A DNA stretch of 64,000 bases from Deltaproteobacteria bacterium (GCA_016709225.1 JADJEE010000012.1:1240001-1304000); one strand, 5' to 3'; positions 50,466 through 59,137 are shown, counted from the stretch's first letter. Program-made: numbers and translations. Notes: generated from the sequence alone by a model not told the origin.

Positions 50466-52376
50466 TCAGCACCCGTGCTCGCGTGCGAGTCGAGCGCGCG
50501 TGTCGTCATCGGCCGATCCCGTGGACTCGATTGCGCAGCGCCGCTGGAACCCGGCCAGCGCCGCCGCGACCGCATCGGGCTGCCCCAGCGCAGGCCCGGT
50601 GTCGAAGCCGAGGTTGCGCAGTCGTGCCTCCACGCCGACCTCGTCGTGCACCGGGCGCAGTCCGCCGAGGACGAGCTGCCGCTCCTGGCCGCGCCCGTTC
50701 GGAGCTTGCACCCACAACGTCGCGTCGCGGGCCTCGGCGGGAACGCGGAATTCGACGTAGCCGTCCGCGCCAGAGGTCGCCTCGTGGCTCGCCGCACCAA
50801 GCGCGAGACGGCAGGCGAGCCCGGCCTGCGGCGCCCCACCTTCGTCTTGCAGGCACAGCCGCACCATCGCGAATCGCGAGCACACGATGGTGCCGTACGA
50901 GCGGCGGCAGACATCGTCGCCGTAGATCGCCGCGGGCGTCGGCGCGCCCCCGAGCGCGGGCAGGGCGGCGGCGTCGTAGAAGATCACATCGACGCGACGA
51001 TTGCGGGCCGATGCCCGCCGATCCACGCCAGGGAACTCGGCCGGGTAGGCCTCACCGCACGCGAGGATCGGTGGTTCGCCGAAGCGCAACGTGTCCAGCA
51101 CCGCGCCGATGGACGCCCACGATTCGCCCAGCTGCTCCGCCAGGTTCTTGCGGTAGCAGTCGAACGCGGCACACCAGTCGTCGGCGACGAATGGGCCCTC
51201 GATGGCGAGGTGCCCGCCGTGCCGTGCATTGTAGCTCGCGCGAAACCGGTGCATCGCGGCCTGGGTCTGCTCGCCGAGATCGTTGTCGATCTCGCCGGGG
51301 TCACAGTTCATGCCCATCACGACGTGCGCCCACTGCAGGAACGCCTGCCAGTCGGCGACGCACTGGTGCTCGACTGCGAGCGCCGACCAGGCAGCGCGCT
51401 CGCCGGCGAGGAAGAGATGTACCGTCTGCGCACGGCGTTGCGAGAGGCCGACGTTGCTCGCGGCCGTGCCCACGCTGTCGGCGTGACCCACCACGCACGC
51501 ACGCTGCCCGGGGTGCGCCCGCGCGTGCTCCACCACCTCACGAATCGCGTCGATGCCGGTGAGATGGTGATAGTTCACGTCGGCGCTCGGGCCATCGATT
51601 CGCGTGGGCACGAAGGTCTCGCGGTCGGACGCGAAGCACAGACCACCGGTATCGAACACGACGATGCTCGGCGTGTCGATCGAAGGATCCGGCAGGTCAC
51701 TGGGCCGCACGGGCTCGGCGGTGTCGCCCCCCTCCAGCCCCGGCGGTGGCACGGGCGCCACGACACCTTCGCCGTCCATCGTGTCGGCGCCCGCGCCCGC
51801 GCCTGCCTGCGCGGACGCGTCGTCGCTCGGCCAGCACACGTCGTCCATCGTCAACGATACCCGCGCGTTGCGACGAATCGGCCGGTAGTCGACCACCGCG
51901 CCGCCATAGCGACCTTCGCGGCGCTCGACGTCGATCACACAGTCGTGGTGGGCACGCAGGGGCAACCCGCCCTCATCGACGAGGATGAAGGCGACCCAGC
52001 CGGTTTCGTAGGGTTGCTGCGGATCCACCACCAGCGTTCGCAGCGGCACGCTGGGCTCGTCGAAGACGGTCGGCCGCTGCGGCCACGCGCCCGCGAGCCG
52101 CCGCGGGTGCTCGTCGAGCCGCAGCAGCCCCCGCGTCAGCAGGGCCGCGAGGGCTGCCACGATCTGGCGATCGCTGTCGTCGGGCGCGAGGCCGAAGCGA
52201 CGCTGTTGCGCGAGCCGCCGTAGGGTCACGCGGTTGCCCCGCTGCGCGGCGCACAGGCGCTCGAGCAGGTCGCGATACTCGCGACGGACGTGCCACGCAC
52301 CCGGCACGCCGCCATCGGGCTCGAACAGCTCCCAATCGGCCTCGTGGGACCAGAACGTCGCGATCGCCCGCGTCAT
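50466..52376 (-). CDS. OmpA-like / peptidoglycan-binding-like multidomain protein, 636 aa
   Basis: Cytoplasmic-type N-terminus without a signal (MTRAIATFWSHEADWELF). Region ~110-170 is beta-rich (YETGWVAFILVDEGGLPLRAHHDCVIDVE). An OmpA-like C-domain follows, with FDTGGLCFASDRETF, RACVVGHADSVGTAASNVGLSQRRAQTVHLFLAG and the closing NRRVDVIFYD. It is split by an insertion containing a peptidoglycan-binding-like helix set (LGEQTQAAMHRFRASYN). Near the C-terminus is an Ig-like or prealbumin-like strand block (GAPQAGLACRLALGAASHEATSGADGYVEF) and a second PG_binding_1-like domain (VEARLRNLGFDTGPALGQPDAVAAALAGFQRRC). It may be a loading or delivery protein for the downstream metallopeptidase. Confidence 0.75.
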   Translation of the reverse strand: MTRAIATFWSHEADWELFEPDGGVPGAWHVRREYRDLLERLCAAQRGNRVTLRRLAQQRRFGLAPDDSDRQIVAALAALLTRGLLRLDEHPRRLAGAWPQRPTVFDEPSVPLRTLVVDPQQPYETGWVAFILVDEGGLPLRAHHDCVIDVERREGRYGGAVVDYRPIRRNARVSLTMDDVCWPSDDASAQAGAGAGADTMDGEGVVAPVPPPGLEGGDTAEPVRPSDLPDPSIDTPSIVVFDTGGLCFASDRETFVPTRIDGPSADVNYHHLTGIDAIREVVEHARAHPGQRACVVGHADSVGTAASNVGLSQRRAQTVHLFLAGERAAWSALAVEHQCVADWQAFLQWAHVVMGMNCDPGEIDNDLGEQTQAAMHRFRASYNARHGGHLAIEGPFVADDWCAAFDCYRKNLAEQLGESWASIGAVLDTLRFGEPPILACGEAYPAEFPGVDRRASARNRRVDVIFYDAAALPALGGAPTPAAIYGDDVCRRSYGTIVCSRFAMVRLCLQDEGGAPQAGLACRLALGAASHEATSGADGYVEFRVPAEARDATLWVQAPNGRGQERQLVLGGLRPVHDEVGVEARLRNLGFDTGPALGQPDAVAAALAGFQRRCAIESTGSADDDTRARLAREHGC

Positions 52377-52512
52377 CCGAACGAAGAGCGTTCAAGCTGC
52401 CTGCTCGCTGGACATCACGCAAGCTGGCCCGCAGGGACAGCTGCTCCGATGGTGAGTGGCCGCGCGGCCATGCACCACCGGTCGCCCACGTCGTTCTCGG
52501 TCTGCCCGCGGC

Positions 52513-52553
52513 TTGACACTCGACTACCACGGTAGTACTAACTCGGTAGTACT
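52513..52553 (+). promoter_or_regulatory. Promoter and operator of the BlaI/M56/PDZ operon
   Basis: TTGACA at 52513-52518 and TACTAA at 52536-52541 are separated by exactly 17 bp. The spacer carries an inverted repeat ACTACC-AC-GGTAGT (52523-52536), and GGTAGTACT is repeated directly at 52531-52539 and 52545-52553. A BlaI-type repressor bound here would block RNA polymerase. The BlaI ATG is 35 bp downstream of the promoter. Confidence 0.75.
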
Positions 52554-52575
52554 CACCTCCGACGCAGGGGCGCAC

Positions 52576-52977
52576 ATGGGCCAGGAACACCTCGGGAAGC
52601 TGCAACTCGCCATCATGCGCGTGCTCTGGGCGCACGGCGAGTCGACCGTGCAGGACGTGCAGCAGGCGCTCGAGGCCAGCCACGGCCTCGCACTCACGAC
52701 CATCGCCACGATGCTCAAGAAGATGGAGGCCAAGGGCGTGGTCGAGCACCGCACCGACGGCCGCCGCTTCGTGTACCGGCCATGTGTCACCGAGCAGGGG
52801 GTGCGCCGCTCGATGGTGAGCGACCTCGCCGAGCGGCTGTTCGATGGCAGCACCGCGGCGCTGGTCTCCCACCTGCTCGAGGCCCACCAGGTCGATCGCG
52901 ACGAGCTGCTCGAGCTCAAGCAACGCATCGATGCCGCCGCGCAAGCCGCCGCGGCGAGCAAGGAGAAGCGACGATGA
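52576..52977 (+). CDS. BlaI/MecI/CopY-family transcriptional repressor, 133 aa
   Basis: A winged-helix repressor of typical length: LGKLQLAIMRVLWAHGESTVQDVQQALEASHGLALTTIATMLKKMEAKGVVEHRTDGRRFVYRP. The recognition helix TTIATMLKKMEAKG matches the family (TTVxTxLxRLxxKG). The C-terminal dimerisation helices read VRRSMVSDLAERLFDGSTAALVSHLLEAHQVDRDELLELKQRID. The stop overlaps the M56 gene start (ATGA). It is expected to bind the dyad at 52523-52553 and be released by cleavage through the M56 protein, as in BlaI/BlaR1. No beta-lactamase gene lies nearby. Confidence 0.93.
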   Translation: MGQEHLGKLQLAIMRVLWAHGESTVQDVQQALEASHGLALTTIATMLKKMEAKGVVEHRTDGRRFVYRPCVTEQGVRRSMVSDLAERLFDGSTAALVSHLLEAHQVDRDELLELKQRIDAAAQAAAASKEKRR

Positions 52978-55103
52978 TGCTTCAGGCGTTCACCAGCTGG
53001 CAGGCGCCGGCGCTCGCGGTCGTGGCATGGCTGGCGACCTTCGTCATCCACAGCACGGTGCTGCTCGCGATCGCGTACCTCGTGCACCGCCGCTTCCAGG
53101 CGCGCCCGGAGATCGTCGACGTCGTGTGGAAGACCGCGATCGTCGGCGCGCTCGTGAGCGCGAGCGTCCAGACCGCGCTCGGGGTCGACCCCGCCGGTGG
53201 ACGGCTCTCGGTCGCGGCTGCGCCGGAGGCCGCCGAGCTCACCACCGATGCGACGCCGCCGGTGGTGCGCCCCAGCGGTACGCTCGCGCCGGCACGCTCC
53301 GCCGACATCGCGACCCCCGAGGGCGTCGTGCGAACCACCGCACCGACGCCACCGCGACGCGACGACGATCGCGACGAGGCGATCGGCATCACCGCGCGGG
53401 TGCAGCCCTCGGCGCTGCCGCACGCACCGCGTGATCGCGACGACGCGTCGACGACTCCCGTCCGCGCCACCGTGGTCGGCCAGCTGCGCCCGGCCGAGCC
53501 CGCGCGCCCGGCCGTCGAGCCGCATTCGCCGGTCACCAGCGCCTGGGCCTGGCTCGCCGCCGCGTGGCTGGTGATCGCCACCGCCGGCCTGCTCGGCCTC
53601 GCCCGTGCGTGGTGGCGTCTTCGGCGAGCGCTCTGCACGTGCGTGCCGGCGCCACCCGGCATGATGCAGCTGCTGGCCGAGCTGCAGCGGGGCGAGACGC
53701 CGGTGCGGCTGTCGCTGTGCCCACGGATCGCGGTGCCCATCGCCACCGGCGTGTTCACGGCGCACATCGTGGTGCCGCCCCGGGTCTTGCAGCTCTCCCG
53801 CGACGCGCAGCGCACCGTGCTCGCCCACGAGCTCGCGCATGTCCGTCGCCGCGATCCCGCGTGGCGCTTGGTGCTCGCGCTGCTCGAGCGGATGCTGTTC
53901 GTGCAGCCGCTGCTGCGGGTCGCACGGGCGGGCATCGAGCACAGCGCCGAGTACCTGTGCGATCGCTGGGCGGCCGCGCGCACGCAGGCACCGATCGAGC
54001 TCGCGCGGTGCCTGACCGAGATCGCGACCTGGACCCCCGCGGTGCGCATCGGCCTGGCCGCGACGCTGCCGGAGCCGCAATCGATCCTCGGTCGCCGGGT
54101 CGTGCGGTTGCTCGAGCCCGCGGCCGTCGCGGCACCGCGCGTGCACTTGCGATCGCTCGCGGCGATGTCGGCGGCAGGGGCTGCGTTGGTGGTGCTCGCA
54201 CCGACGGTGTCGTCGGCCCGCGATCCTGCGCCCGCACCCGCGCCGTCGTTCGGCGAGCCACCGCCGCTGGTGTTCGTGCGAGCACACGTGCCCGACGCGG
54301 CACCGGAGCCGGTCGTGGTGCGCGCGCTCGCGTCGCACGGCGAGGCCGAAGCACAGGGCACGCCGAGCACGGCAAAGCAACGACGCAGCACGCGACGTCG
54401 GCTGCGTCGCGCCATCGCGCAAGCCCGTCACGAGCATCGCGACGTGGAGCTCGATGAGCTCGCGCGCGCCCTCGGCACAGCCCCCGGCAACGGCGAGTCG
54501 CTCGTGATCGTGCTCGATGAAGGTGGCCTACGGATGCGCGTCGACGCCGAGGCGATCGAAGCCATGCGGCGAGCCGATGCCGAGCTCGCCGGCCTCGACG
54601 CCCGCGCCGCGCGGGCCGAGCGAAGCGAACGCATCGAGGCCGCGCACGCACAGGCCGCGCACGCACGCGCACGGGCGGCGTCCCAGCGGCGGCGTGCATT
54701 CGAAGACATCGCGCGGGCGCGGGCCCATGCCGAAGCCGCGCGCCACCAAGCGCGGCGCCACCGCGACGCGCCCGCGCCACCTCCTGCTCCTGCGGCCCCC
54801 CATGGACCCGGCGCTCCGCCGGCACCACCCGCACCACCCGCACCACCCGCACCACCCGCACCACCCGCGTGGATCGAGGTCGATGCTGCCGAAGCACCGG
54901 CATGGTTCGAGCTCGAAGCCCCAGAGGCGCCGGCGTGGATCGAGATGCAAGGGCCCGACTTCGAGATCGATGCCCCGGAGCCGCCGACCTGGATCGAGAT
55001 CGATGCCCCGGATGCACCGACGTGGCTCGAGGTCGCTGCGCCGGAACCACCCGCGTGTGCCGACGCCCCCGAGGCGCCTGCGCCACCGTCGGCGCCGACC
55101 TGA
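52974..55103 (+). CDS. M56-family (BlaR1-like) membrane peptidase with Pro-rich PAW(I/F)E repeat tail, 709 aa
   Basis: ATG 52974 has AAGGAG 9 nt upstream and overlaps the BlaI stop. Two helices frame the N-terminal part (ATFVIHSTVLLAIAYLVHRRF; WLAAAWLVIATAGLLGLARAWW), then the peptidase domain: QLSRDAQRTVLAHELAHVRRRDPAWRL with HELAH at 285-289, and IEHSAEYLCDRWAAA. A further helix (LAAMSAAGAALVVLAP) follows. There is no penicillin-binding domain as in BlaR1. Instead the C-terminus has an Arg/Ala/Gln coiled-coil-like region (AERSERIEAAHAQAAHARARA), five APP units, and repeats of PxWIE (AWIEVDAAEAP, AWFELEAPEAP, AWIEMQGPD, TWIEIDAPEPP). It probably relays an envelope signal by cleaving the repressor. 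Confidence 0.9.
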   Translation: MMLQAFTSWQAPALAVVAWLATFVIHSTVLLAIAYLVHRRFQARPEIVDVVWKTAIVGALVSASVQTALGVDPAGGRLSVAAAPEAAELTTDATPPVVRPSGTLAPARSADIATPEGVVRTTAPTPPRRDDDRDEAIGITARVQPSALPHAPRDRDDASTTPVRATVVGQLRPAEPARPAVEPHSPVTSAWAWLAAAWLVIATAGLLGLARAWWRLRRALCTCVPAPPGMMQLLAELQRGETPVRLSLCPRIAVPIATGVFTAHIVVPPRVLQLSRDAQRTVLAHELAHVRRRDPAWRLVLALLERMLFVQPLLRVARAGIEHSAEYLCDRWAAARTQAPIELARCLTEIATWTPAVRIGLAATLPEPQSILGRRVVRLLEPAAVAAPRVHLRSLAAMSAAGAALVVLAPTVSSARDPAPAPAPSFGEPPPLVFVRAHVPDAAPEPVVVRALASHGEAEAQGTPSTAKQRRSTRRRLRRAIAQARHEHRDVELDELARALGTAPGNGESLVIVLDEGGLRMRVDAEAIEAMRRADAELAGLDARAARAERSERIEAAHAQAAHARARAASQRRRAFEDIARARAHAEAARHQARRHRDAPAPPPAPAAPHGPGAPPAPPAPPAPPAPPAPPAWIEVDAAEAPAWFELEAPEAPAWIEMQGPDFEIDAPEPPTWIEIDAPDAPTWLEVAAPEPPACADAPEAPAPPSAPT
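54823..54867. repeat. Five 9-bp tandem repeats (CACCACCCG) in the M56 gene
   Basis: Five perfect units encode a run of APP in the periplasmic tail. The 9-bp unit keeps the frame whatever the copy number, so the tail length may vary between strains. Confidence 0.9.
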
Positions 55104-55134
55104 ACCCACCCACCATTCGATTGGAGAGTGCCTG

Positions 55135-55845
55135 ATGTCGATCCGCTCGCCCTTGCTCGGACTGGTCGCGATGTGTCTCGTGACCCCGCTCGCCCACGCA
55201 CGGCCCCGCGTGGCCGCCACGCCGCCCACACCACCGCAGCCACCGGCCGCCGTCGCTGCGCCGACACCTCCGATGCCGCCGTCACCGCCCGCGGGCCTGC
55301 ACGCGTTCTCGTTCTCGTTCGGACGCGGCCGCCTCGGCGTGTCGGTGACCAGCATGACCCCCGAGCTGCGGGCCTTCTTCGGCGCCCCGGAGGACAGCGG
55401 CATCCTCGTGCAGCGCATCGAGACCGACGCACCCGCGGCCAAGGCCGGCGTACGCGTCGGCGACGTCATCGTGCAGGTCGATGCGCAGCCGATCACCGAT
55501 GCCGCCGAGGTCGCGCAAGCGCTGGCCGATCACGCCGCGGGTGACATCGTCGAGGTGGTCGTGCTGCGCAGCAAGAAGCGCGTGCAGCTGCGCGCCGAGC
55601 TCACCGACGAGGCACTCGAGGGGCCGGGCTGGAACGTCGTCGCGCCGCCCGGCGCCGGCTGGGCGCTGCAGGATCCCGCGGCCGTGCAGCAGCAGCTCGA
55701 GCGCCTCGACGAGGCCATGCGGCGGCTGGAGTCGCGGCTCGATCGCGTCGATCCCAAGGGCCGCACGCGCAGCAAGCCGGTCGCCCCCTCGGCACCCGCA
55801 CGCCCTCGGGCACCGCGCGCCAAGACGCCGCCGCGAGCGCCGTGA
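55135..55845 (+). CDS. Exported PDZ-domain protein, 236 aa
   Basis: ATG 55135 has GGAGAG upstream. A Sec signal peptide (LLGLVAMCLVTPLAHARP) and a Pro-rich linker precede a single PDZ domain: GRLGVSVTSMTPELRAFFGAPEDSGILVQRIETDAPAAKAGVRVGDVIVQVDAQPITDAAEVAQAL, ending VVVLRSKKRVQLRAEL. It matches the DegP/HtrA PDZ pattern but has no protease domain. The tail has a short coiled coil (QQQLERLDEAMRRLESRLDRV) and is basic. It lies 31 bp after the M56 gene in the same operon, so it may present misfolded envelope proteins to the M56 peptidase (inference). Confidence 0.9.
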   Translation: MSIRSPLLGLVAMCLVTPLAHARPRVAATPPTPPQPPAAVAAPTPPMPPSPPAGLHAFSFSFGRGRLGVSVTSMTPELRAFFGAPEDSGILVQRIETDAPAAKAGVRVGDVIVQVDAQPITDAAEVAQALADHAAGDIVEVVVLRSKKRVQLRAELTDEALEGPGWNVVAPPGAGWALQDPAAVQQQLERLDEAMRRLESRLDRVDPKGRTRSKPVAPSAPARPRAPRAKTPPRAP

Positions 55846-56520
55846 TCACTCCGCGGTGCCGAACAGCTTGTCCCAGAACGGCGTGATCGAGGCGTAGTTG
55901 CCCCCGCGCATGCTGGTGTGGTGCAGGTCGTGCTTGCGCGCGAGGTAGCCGATGACGCGCATGCCGAACACCGGCACGTCGAGGCCGCAGTGCACGACCA
56001 CGTTCACCAGCGAGTGCACGGTGATGACGATGCCGAAGGTCACCAGCGAGACCGGCCCGAACAACGCGATGCACGAGAACAGCAGCGAGAGCCCCATCAG
56101 GTTCTCGATCGGATGCAGGTACAGCGAGTCCGGCGCAGTCGGGTGCCGCACCAGGTGATGCACCGTGTGGACCTTCTTGAGCCACGCCCACTGGTGGAAC
56201 GCGTAGCGGTGCATGAAGTAGTAGAGGAAGTCGTAGACCAGCAGGATCGCGACCGCCTGCCACAGCACGCGCCACCACGGGTCGCTGCCCCCGTGCATGA
56301 ACACGCGCTCGAGCAGCAGCGACAGCCCCACGACGAAGATCGCCGACAGCGTCGCGTTGCCGACCACGCGGGCCCACAGCCCGAAGCCCCGCACGCGACG
56401 GGTCGGGTCTTCCTTGATGCGGCACGGCGCCAACATGCGCGAGCGGTACGCGGCGTACAGCGCGGTGATGACCACCGCCGACGCAGCGAACATGAACAGC
56501 AGAATTCCGGGCAGGCTCAC
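55846..56520 (-). CDS. Sterol-desaturase / fatty-acid-hydroxylase superfamily protein, about 224 aa
   Basis: Four or more membrane helices with the di-iron His clusters: FLYYFMHRYAFHQWAWLKKVHTVHHLVRHP (HxxxH and HxxHH), then YLHPIENLMG, and the last HDLHHTSMRGGNYASITPFWDKLFGT. This is the set of the sterol-desaturase/ERG3 superfamily. It probably hydroxylates or desaturates a lipid in the inner membrane. The GTG start at 56520 is one choice; GTG 56541 or ATG 56493 also fit. It converges with the PDZ gene with no gap between stops. Confidence 0.88.
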   Translation of the reverse strand: MSLPGILLFMFAASAVVITALYAAYRSRMLAPCRIKEDPTRRVRGFGLWARVVGNATLSAIFVVGLSLLLERVFMHGGSDPWWRVLWQAVAILLVYDFLYYFMHRYAFHQWAWLKKVHTVHHLVRHPTAPDSLYLHPIENLMGLSLLFSCIALFGPVSLVTFGIVITVHSLVNVVVHCGLDVPVFGMRVIGYLARKHDLHHTSMRGGNYASITPFWDKLFGTAE

Positions 56521-56624
56521 GGGCGACGGCGACGGTAGCACCGCGACGGCGCGCGGGGCCAGTGCGCCCCGTTGCGCGCCCGGCAGCGTTTGCGCGACGG
56601 CGGCCGCGGGCGCGCGGGCGCGCG

Positions 56625-57386
56625 TCAGCGGCGGCGGTTGGCCTTGCGTGCCGCCTTCTGTCGCTGCTTCGCGCGCTTGTCGGCCTTGGCGCCGCCGTGG
56701 GCCTTGGTCGCGTGGCGCGTGCGCAGGCCGAGCTCCACCAGCACGTCGTTGTAGGTACCAATCACCTCGGTCTCCACGACGTTGGCCGCGTAGGCGCGGG
56801 CGATCACGTCGACGTGCTCCCTGGCCCCGAGCTCGACCAGCACCTCGATGATCGCAGCATTGGTGACGGGCGCGCTGCGGTCGGCCTGCTCGAGGCGTGC
56901 GAGCAAGCGCGGTAGCACGCGCGCGCGCAGCTCGTCGTGGGCCCGCGTGATCTCGACCAAGGCCGCGCACGCGATGCCGCGGATCTGGTCCTCGCGCGCG
57001 GTGTCGTCGACGTAGTCCAGCAGCGGCGCGATCGCGTCGGCGCCGAGCACCAGCACGAGGTCGGGCAGGTCTTCGGCGAGCCAGTCGTCCTCGAGGTCGA
57101 GCAGCGGCTCGAGCAGATCGAGCGCGGCCGGGATCAGCTCCTGCGCGCCGAGCTGTGCCAGCGTCCGCCACGCGTGCACCGGGGCGAACACGCCGACATC
57201 GTCGCGGTCGCGGCCCTCGAAGTGATCCGGATCGGCCCACGCGGCCATGAGCTCGAGCAGCGCCGGCACATCGGCTGCGCCCACGCCGGTGGCCTGCACG
57301 TAGCGCGGCCACGCAGCGGGTTCTTGATCGGGCGGCTCGCCAAAGGCCGCCAGTGTGCGCGTCAACGTGTCGTAGTCCATGGCCAT
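56625..57386 (-). CDS. HEAT-like (DUF1186-like) hypothetical protein, 253 aa
   Basis: A helical-repeat protein: VHAWRTLAQLGAQELIPAALDLLEPLLDLEDDWLAEDLPDLVLVLGADAIAPLLDYVDD, then AREDQIRGIACAALVEITRAHDELRARVLPRLLARLEQ, and VTNAAIIEVLVELGAREHVDVIARAYAANVVE. The W...LxxxLP..L motif between helices resembles DUF1186. The C-terminus is a basic tail (KADKRAKQRQKAARKANRRR) that could bind nucleic acid. No signal peptide. It starts 27 bp downstream of the response-regulator stop on the same strand, hinting at co-transcription. Confidence 0.8.
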   Translation of the reverse strand: MAMDYDTLTRTLAAFGEPPDQEPAAWPRYVQATGVGAADVPALLELMAAWADPDHFEGRDRDDVGVFAPVHAWRTLAQLGAQELIPAALDLLEPLLDLEDDWLAEDLPDLVLVLGADAIAPLLDYVDDTAREDQIRGIACAALVEITRAHDELRARVLPRLLARLEQADRSAPVTNAAIIEVLVELGAREHVDVIARAYAANVVETEVIGTYNDVLVELGLRTRHATKAHGGAKADKRAKQRQKAARKANRRR

Positions 57387-57413
57387 GACGTTCGTTCTCT
57401 TGGTGGTCGCGCC

Positions 57414-58139
57414 TCAGGGCGGCACGAACTTGTAGCCCGCGCCGCGCACCGAAACGAACAGCACTGGGTTGCGCGGGTCGGGCTCGAAGTGCCGACGCAA
57501 TCGCATGATGAAGTTGTCGACCATCCGCTGGCTGGGATAGTCGTTGAGCTTCCAGACCTTCTGCTGCAGCTCCTCGCGGCCGAGCACCCGCCCCGGATGC
57601 TCCGCGAAGTAGCGCAGCAGCTCGAGCTCGAGCGCGGTCAGGTGCACCGGCTGACCGGCGACCGTGACCACGTGGGTGTCGAAGTCGATCACGGCGCCGC
57701 CCAGGCGCAGCACGTTGCTCGGGCGCGCCGCGTCGGTGGGCTTGCCGTCCCACGCGCGCCGACGCAGCAGCGATCGCAGGCGCGCGCGCAGCTCCTCGAG
57801 GTCGAAGGGCTTGGTGAGGTAGTCGTCCGCGCCGACGTTGAGGCCCTCGACGCGATCCTCGGTGCTGCCGCGCGCGGTGAGCATCAGCACCGGGGTCGTG
57901 TTGCCGCTGTGACGAAGCTTCTGGCACAGCGAGAAGCCGTCGACGTCGGGCAACATCACGTCGAGCACGATGGCGTCGTAGTTGGCGTCCTGCAGCAGCA
58001 GGCGCGCGGCCTCGCGACCGGTGCCCGCGACCTCGACCTCGTAGCCGTCGAGCTCGAAGTTCAGCTTCAGGCCCGCCGCGAGGTGTTGTTCGTCCTCCAC
58101 CAGCAGGATGCGTGTGGGCGGCTTGTCGGGGGCGCTCAT
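57414..58139 (-). CDS. OmpR-family response regulator, 241 aa
   Basis: Receiver domain: RILLVEDEQHLAAGL (acidic pair ED), phosphoacceptor Asp in YDAIVLDVMLPDVDG, Thr in VLMLTARG, and Lys in DDYLTKPFDLEELRAR. The C-terminal winged helix reads VTVAGQPVHLTALELELLRYFAEHPGRVLGREELQQKVW, with recognition helix SQRMVDNFIMRLRRHFEPDPRNPVLFVSVRGAGYKF. All residues for phospho-transfer are present. Its start overlaps the kinase stop (ATGA on the minus strand), so the two are a cognate pair. Confidence 0.95.
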   Translation of the reverse strand: MSAPDKPPTRILLVEDEQHLAAGLKLNFELDGYEVEVAGTGREAARLLLQDANYDAIVLDVMLPDVDGFSLCQKLRHSGNTTPVLMLTARGSTEDRVEGLNVGADDYLTKPFDLEELRARLRSLLRRRAWDGKPTDAARPSNVLRLGGAVIDFDTHVVTVAGQPVHLTALELELLRYFAEHPGRVLGREELQQKVWKLNDYPSQRMVDNFIMRLRRHFEPDPRNPVLFVSVRGAGYKFVPP

Positions 58140-59137
58140 GGTCGAGACGGGGACTCGCCCGGGGCCGCGCCCGCGGATGGCGTGGGTCGGGACGCCGGCG
58201 TGGGCTCGCGTTGGGGTAGCACGATCGTCATCCGCGTCCCAGTGCCGGGCCCGTCGGAATCGGCAGTCAGCCGCCCGCCGATGCCGCGCACCAGCGCACG
58301 CACCACGAACAACCCGAGCCCGGTGCCCCGACGGGCGCGCACGGCCTCCTCGTCGACGCGATAGAAGCGATCGAACACCCGCCGCAGCGCCCGACGCGGG
58401 ATCCCGATGCCGTGATCGCGGACCTCGATGCGCACGTAGCCGTTGCCGTCGGTCGCGGTGAGCTCGACCTTGGCGGGGGGATCCGAGTACTTCACGGCGT
58501 TGTCGAGCAGGTTCTTGATCGCGATCTCGAACGCGGTCGGGTCGGTGTAGACGACGAGACCGTCGGGGATCGTGAGATGCACGGCGTCGACCTCGACGCC
58601 GTGACGCCGGCGCACCTGCGCTGCGCAGCGGTCGACCAGCGCGCGGACGTCGACCGCTGCGACCGCGTGCCCGCGACCACCATGCTCGATGCGCGAGGCC
58701 TCGAGGATGTCGTCGATGAAGCCCGCGAGTCGATCGACGTCGTTGCGCATCATCTCGTGCAGGCGGTCGCGCTGCGACTCGACCAGCTCTGGCCGCCGCA
58801 AGGTCTCGAGGCACAGCCGCAGCGAGGCCAGCGGACTGCGCAGCTCGTGGGTCACGGAATCGACGAACGTGGTCTGGCGACGGAACTCGAGGATCGATCG
58901 CGCGAGCACCACCGAGAACAGCACCAGCACCGCGATGATCGCGGTGAACGAGACCGTGCCCGCGACCAGCAGCCAGATGTTGCTCGACGCCCACTGCTGC
59001 GTGAGCCCCTGCGAGCGCACGATGACGTAGATCCACCCGACCAGCAGCGCGGTCGTCAGCACCACGGCGAACGAGCCGTAGATGATCGGACCGGAGATCG
59101 AGCGGGTGGCCCGTCGGCTCATCGCGGGGGGCATCAT
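58136..59137 (-). CDS. Sensor histidine kinase, about 333 aa
   Basis: Two helices near the start (IIYGSFAVVLTTALLVGWIYVIV; IWLLVAGTVSFTAIIAVLVLFSVVLA) with a very short periplasmic loop, so it likely senses through the membrane. The HisKA box is VDSVTHELRSPLASLRLCLETLRR. HATPase: AIKNLLDNAVKYS (N box), VRDHGIGIPRRALRRVFDRFYR (G1), RGTGLGLFVVRALVRG (G2). A Pro/Ala tail follows. The start is chosen at ATG 59137 after a G-rich ribosome site; ATG 59122 is an alternative. Co-transcribed with the response regulator. Confidence 0.93.
   Translation of the reverse strand: MMPPAMSRRATRSISGPIIYGSFAVVLTTALLVGWIYVIVRSQGLTQQWASSNIWLLVAGTVSFTAIIAVLVLFSVVLARSILEFRRQTTFVDSVTHELRSPLASLRLCLETLRRPELVESQRDRLHEMMRNDVDRLAGFIDDILEASRIEHGGRGHAVAAVDVRALVDRCAAQVRRRHGVEVDAVHLTIPDGLVVYTDPTAFEIAIKNLLDNAVKYSDPPAKVELTATDGNGYVRIEVRDHGIGIPRRALRRVFDRFYRVDEEAVRARRGTGLGLFVVRALVRGIGGRLTADSDGPGTGTRMTIVLPQREPTPASRPTPSAGAAPGESPSRP

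Noticed and set aside
52576..55103. Beta-lactam resistance locus because of BlaI and BlaR1-like genes
   Set aside because: No penicillin-binding sensor domain in the M56 protein and no beta-lactamase or PBP2a gene nearby.
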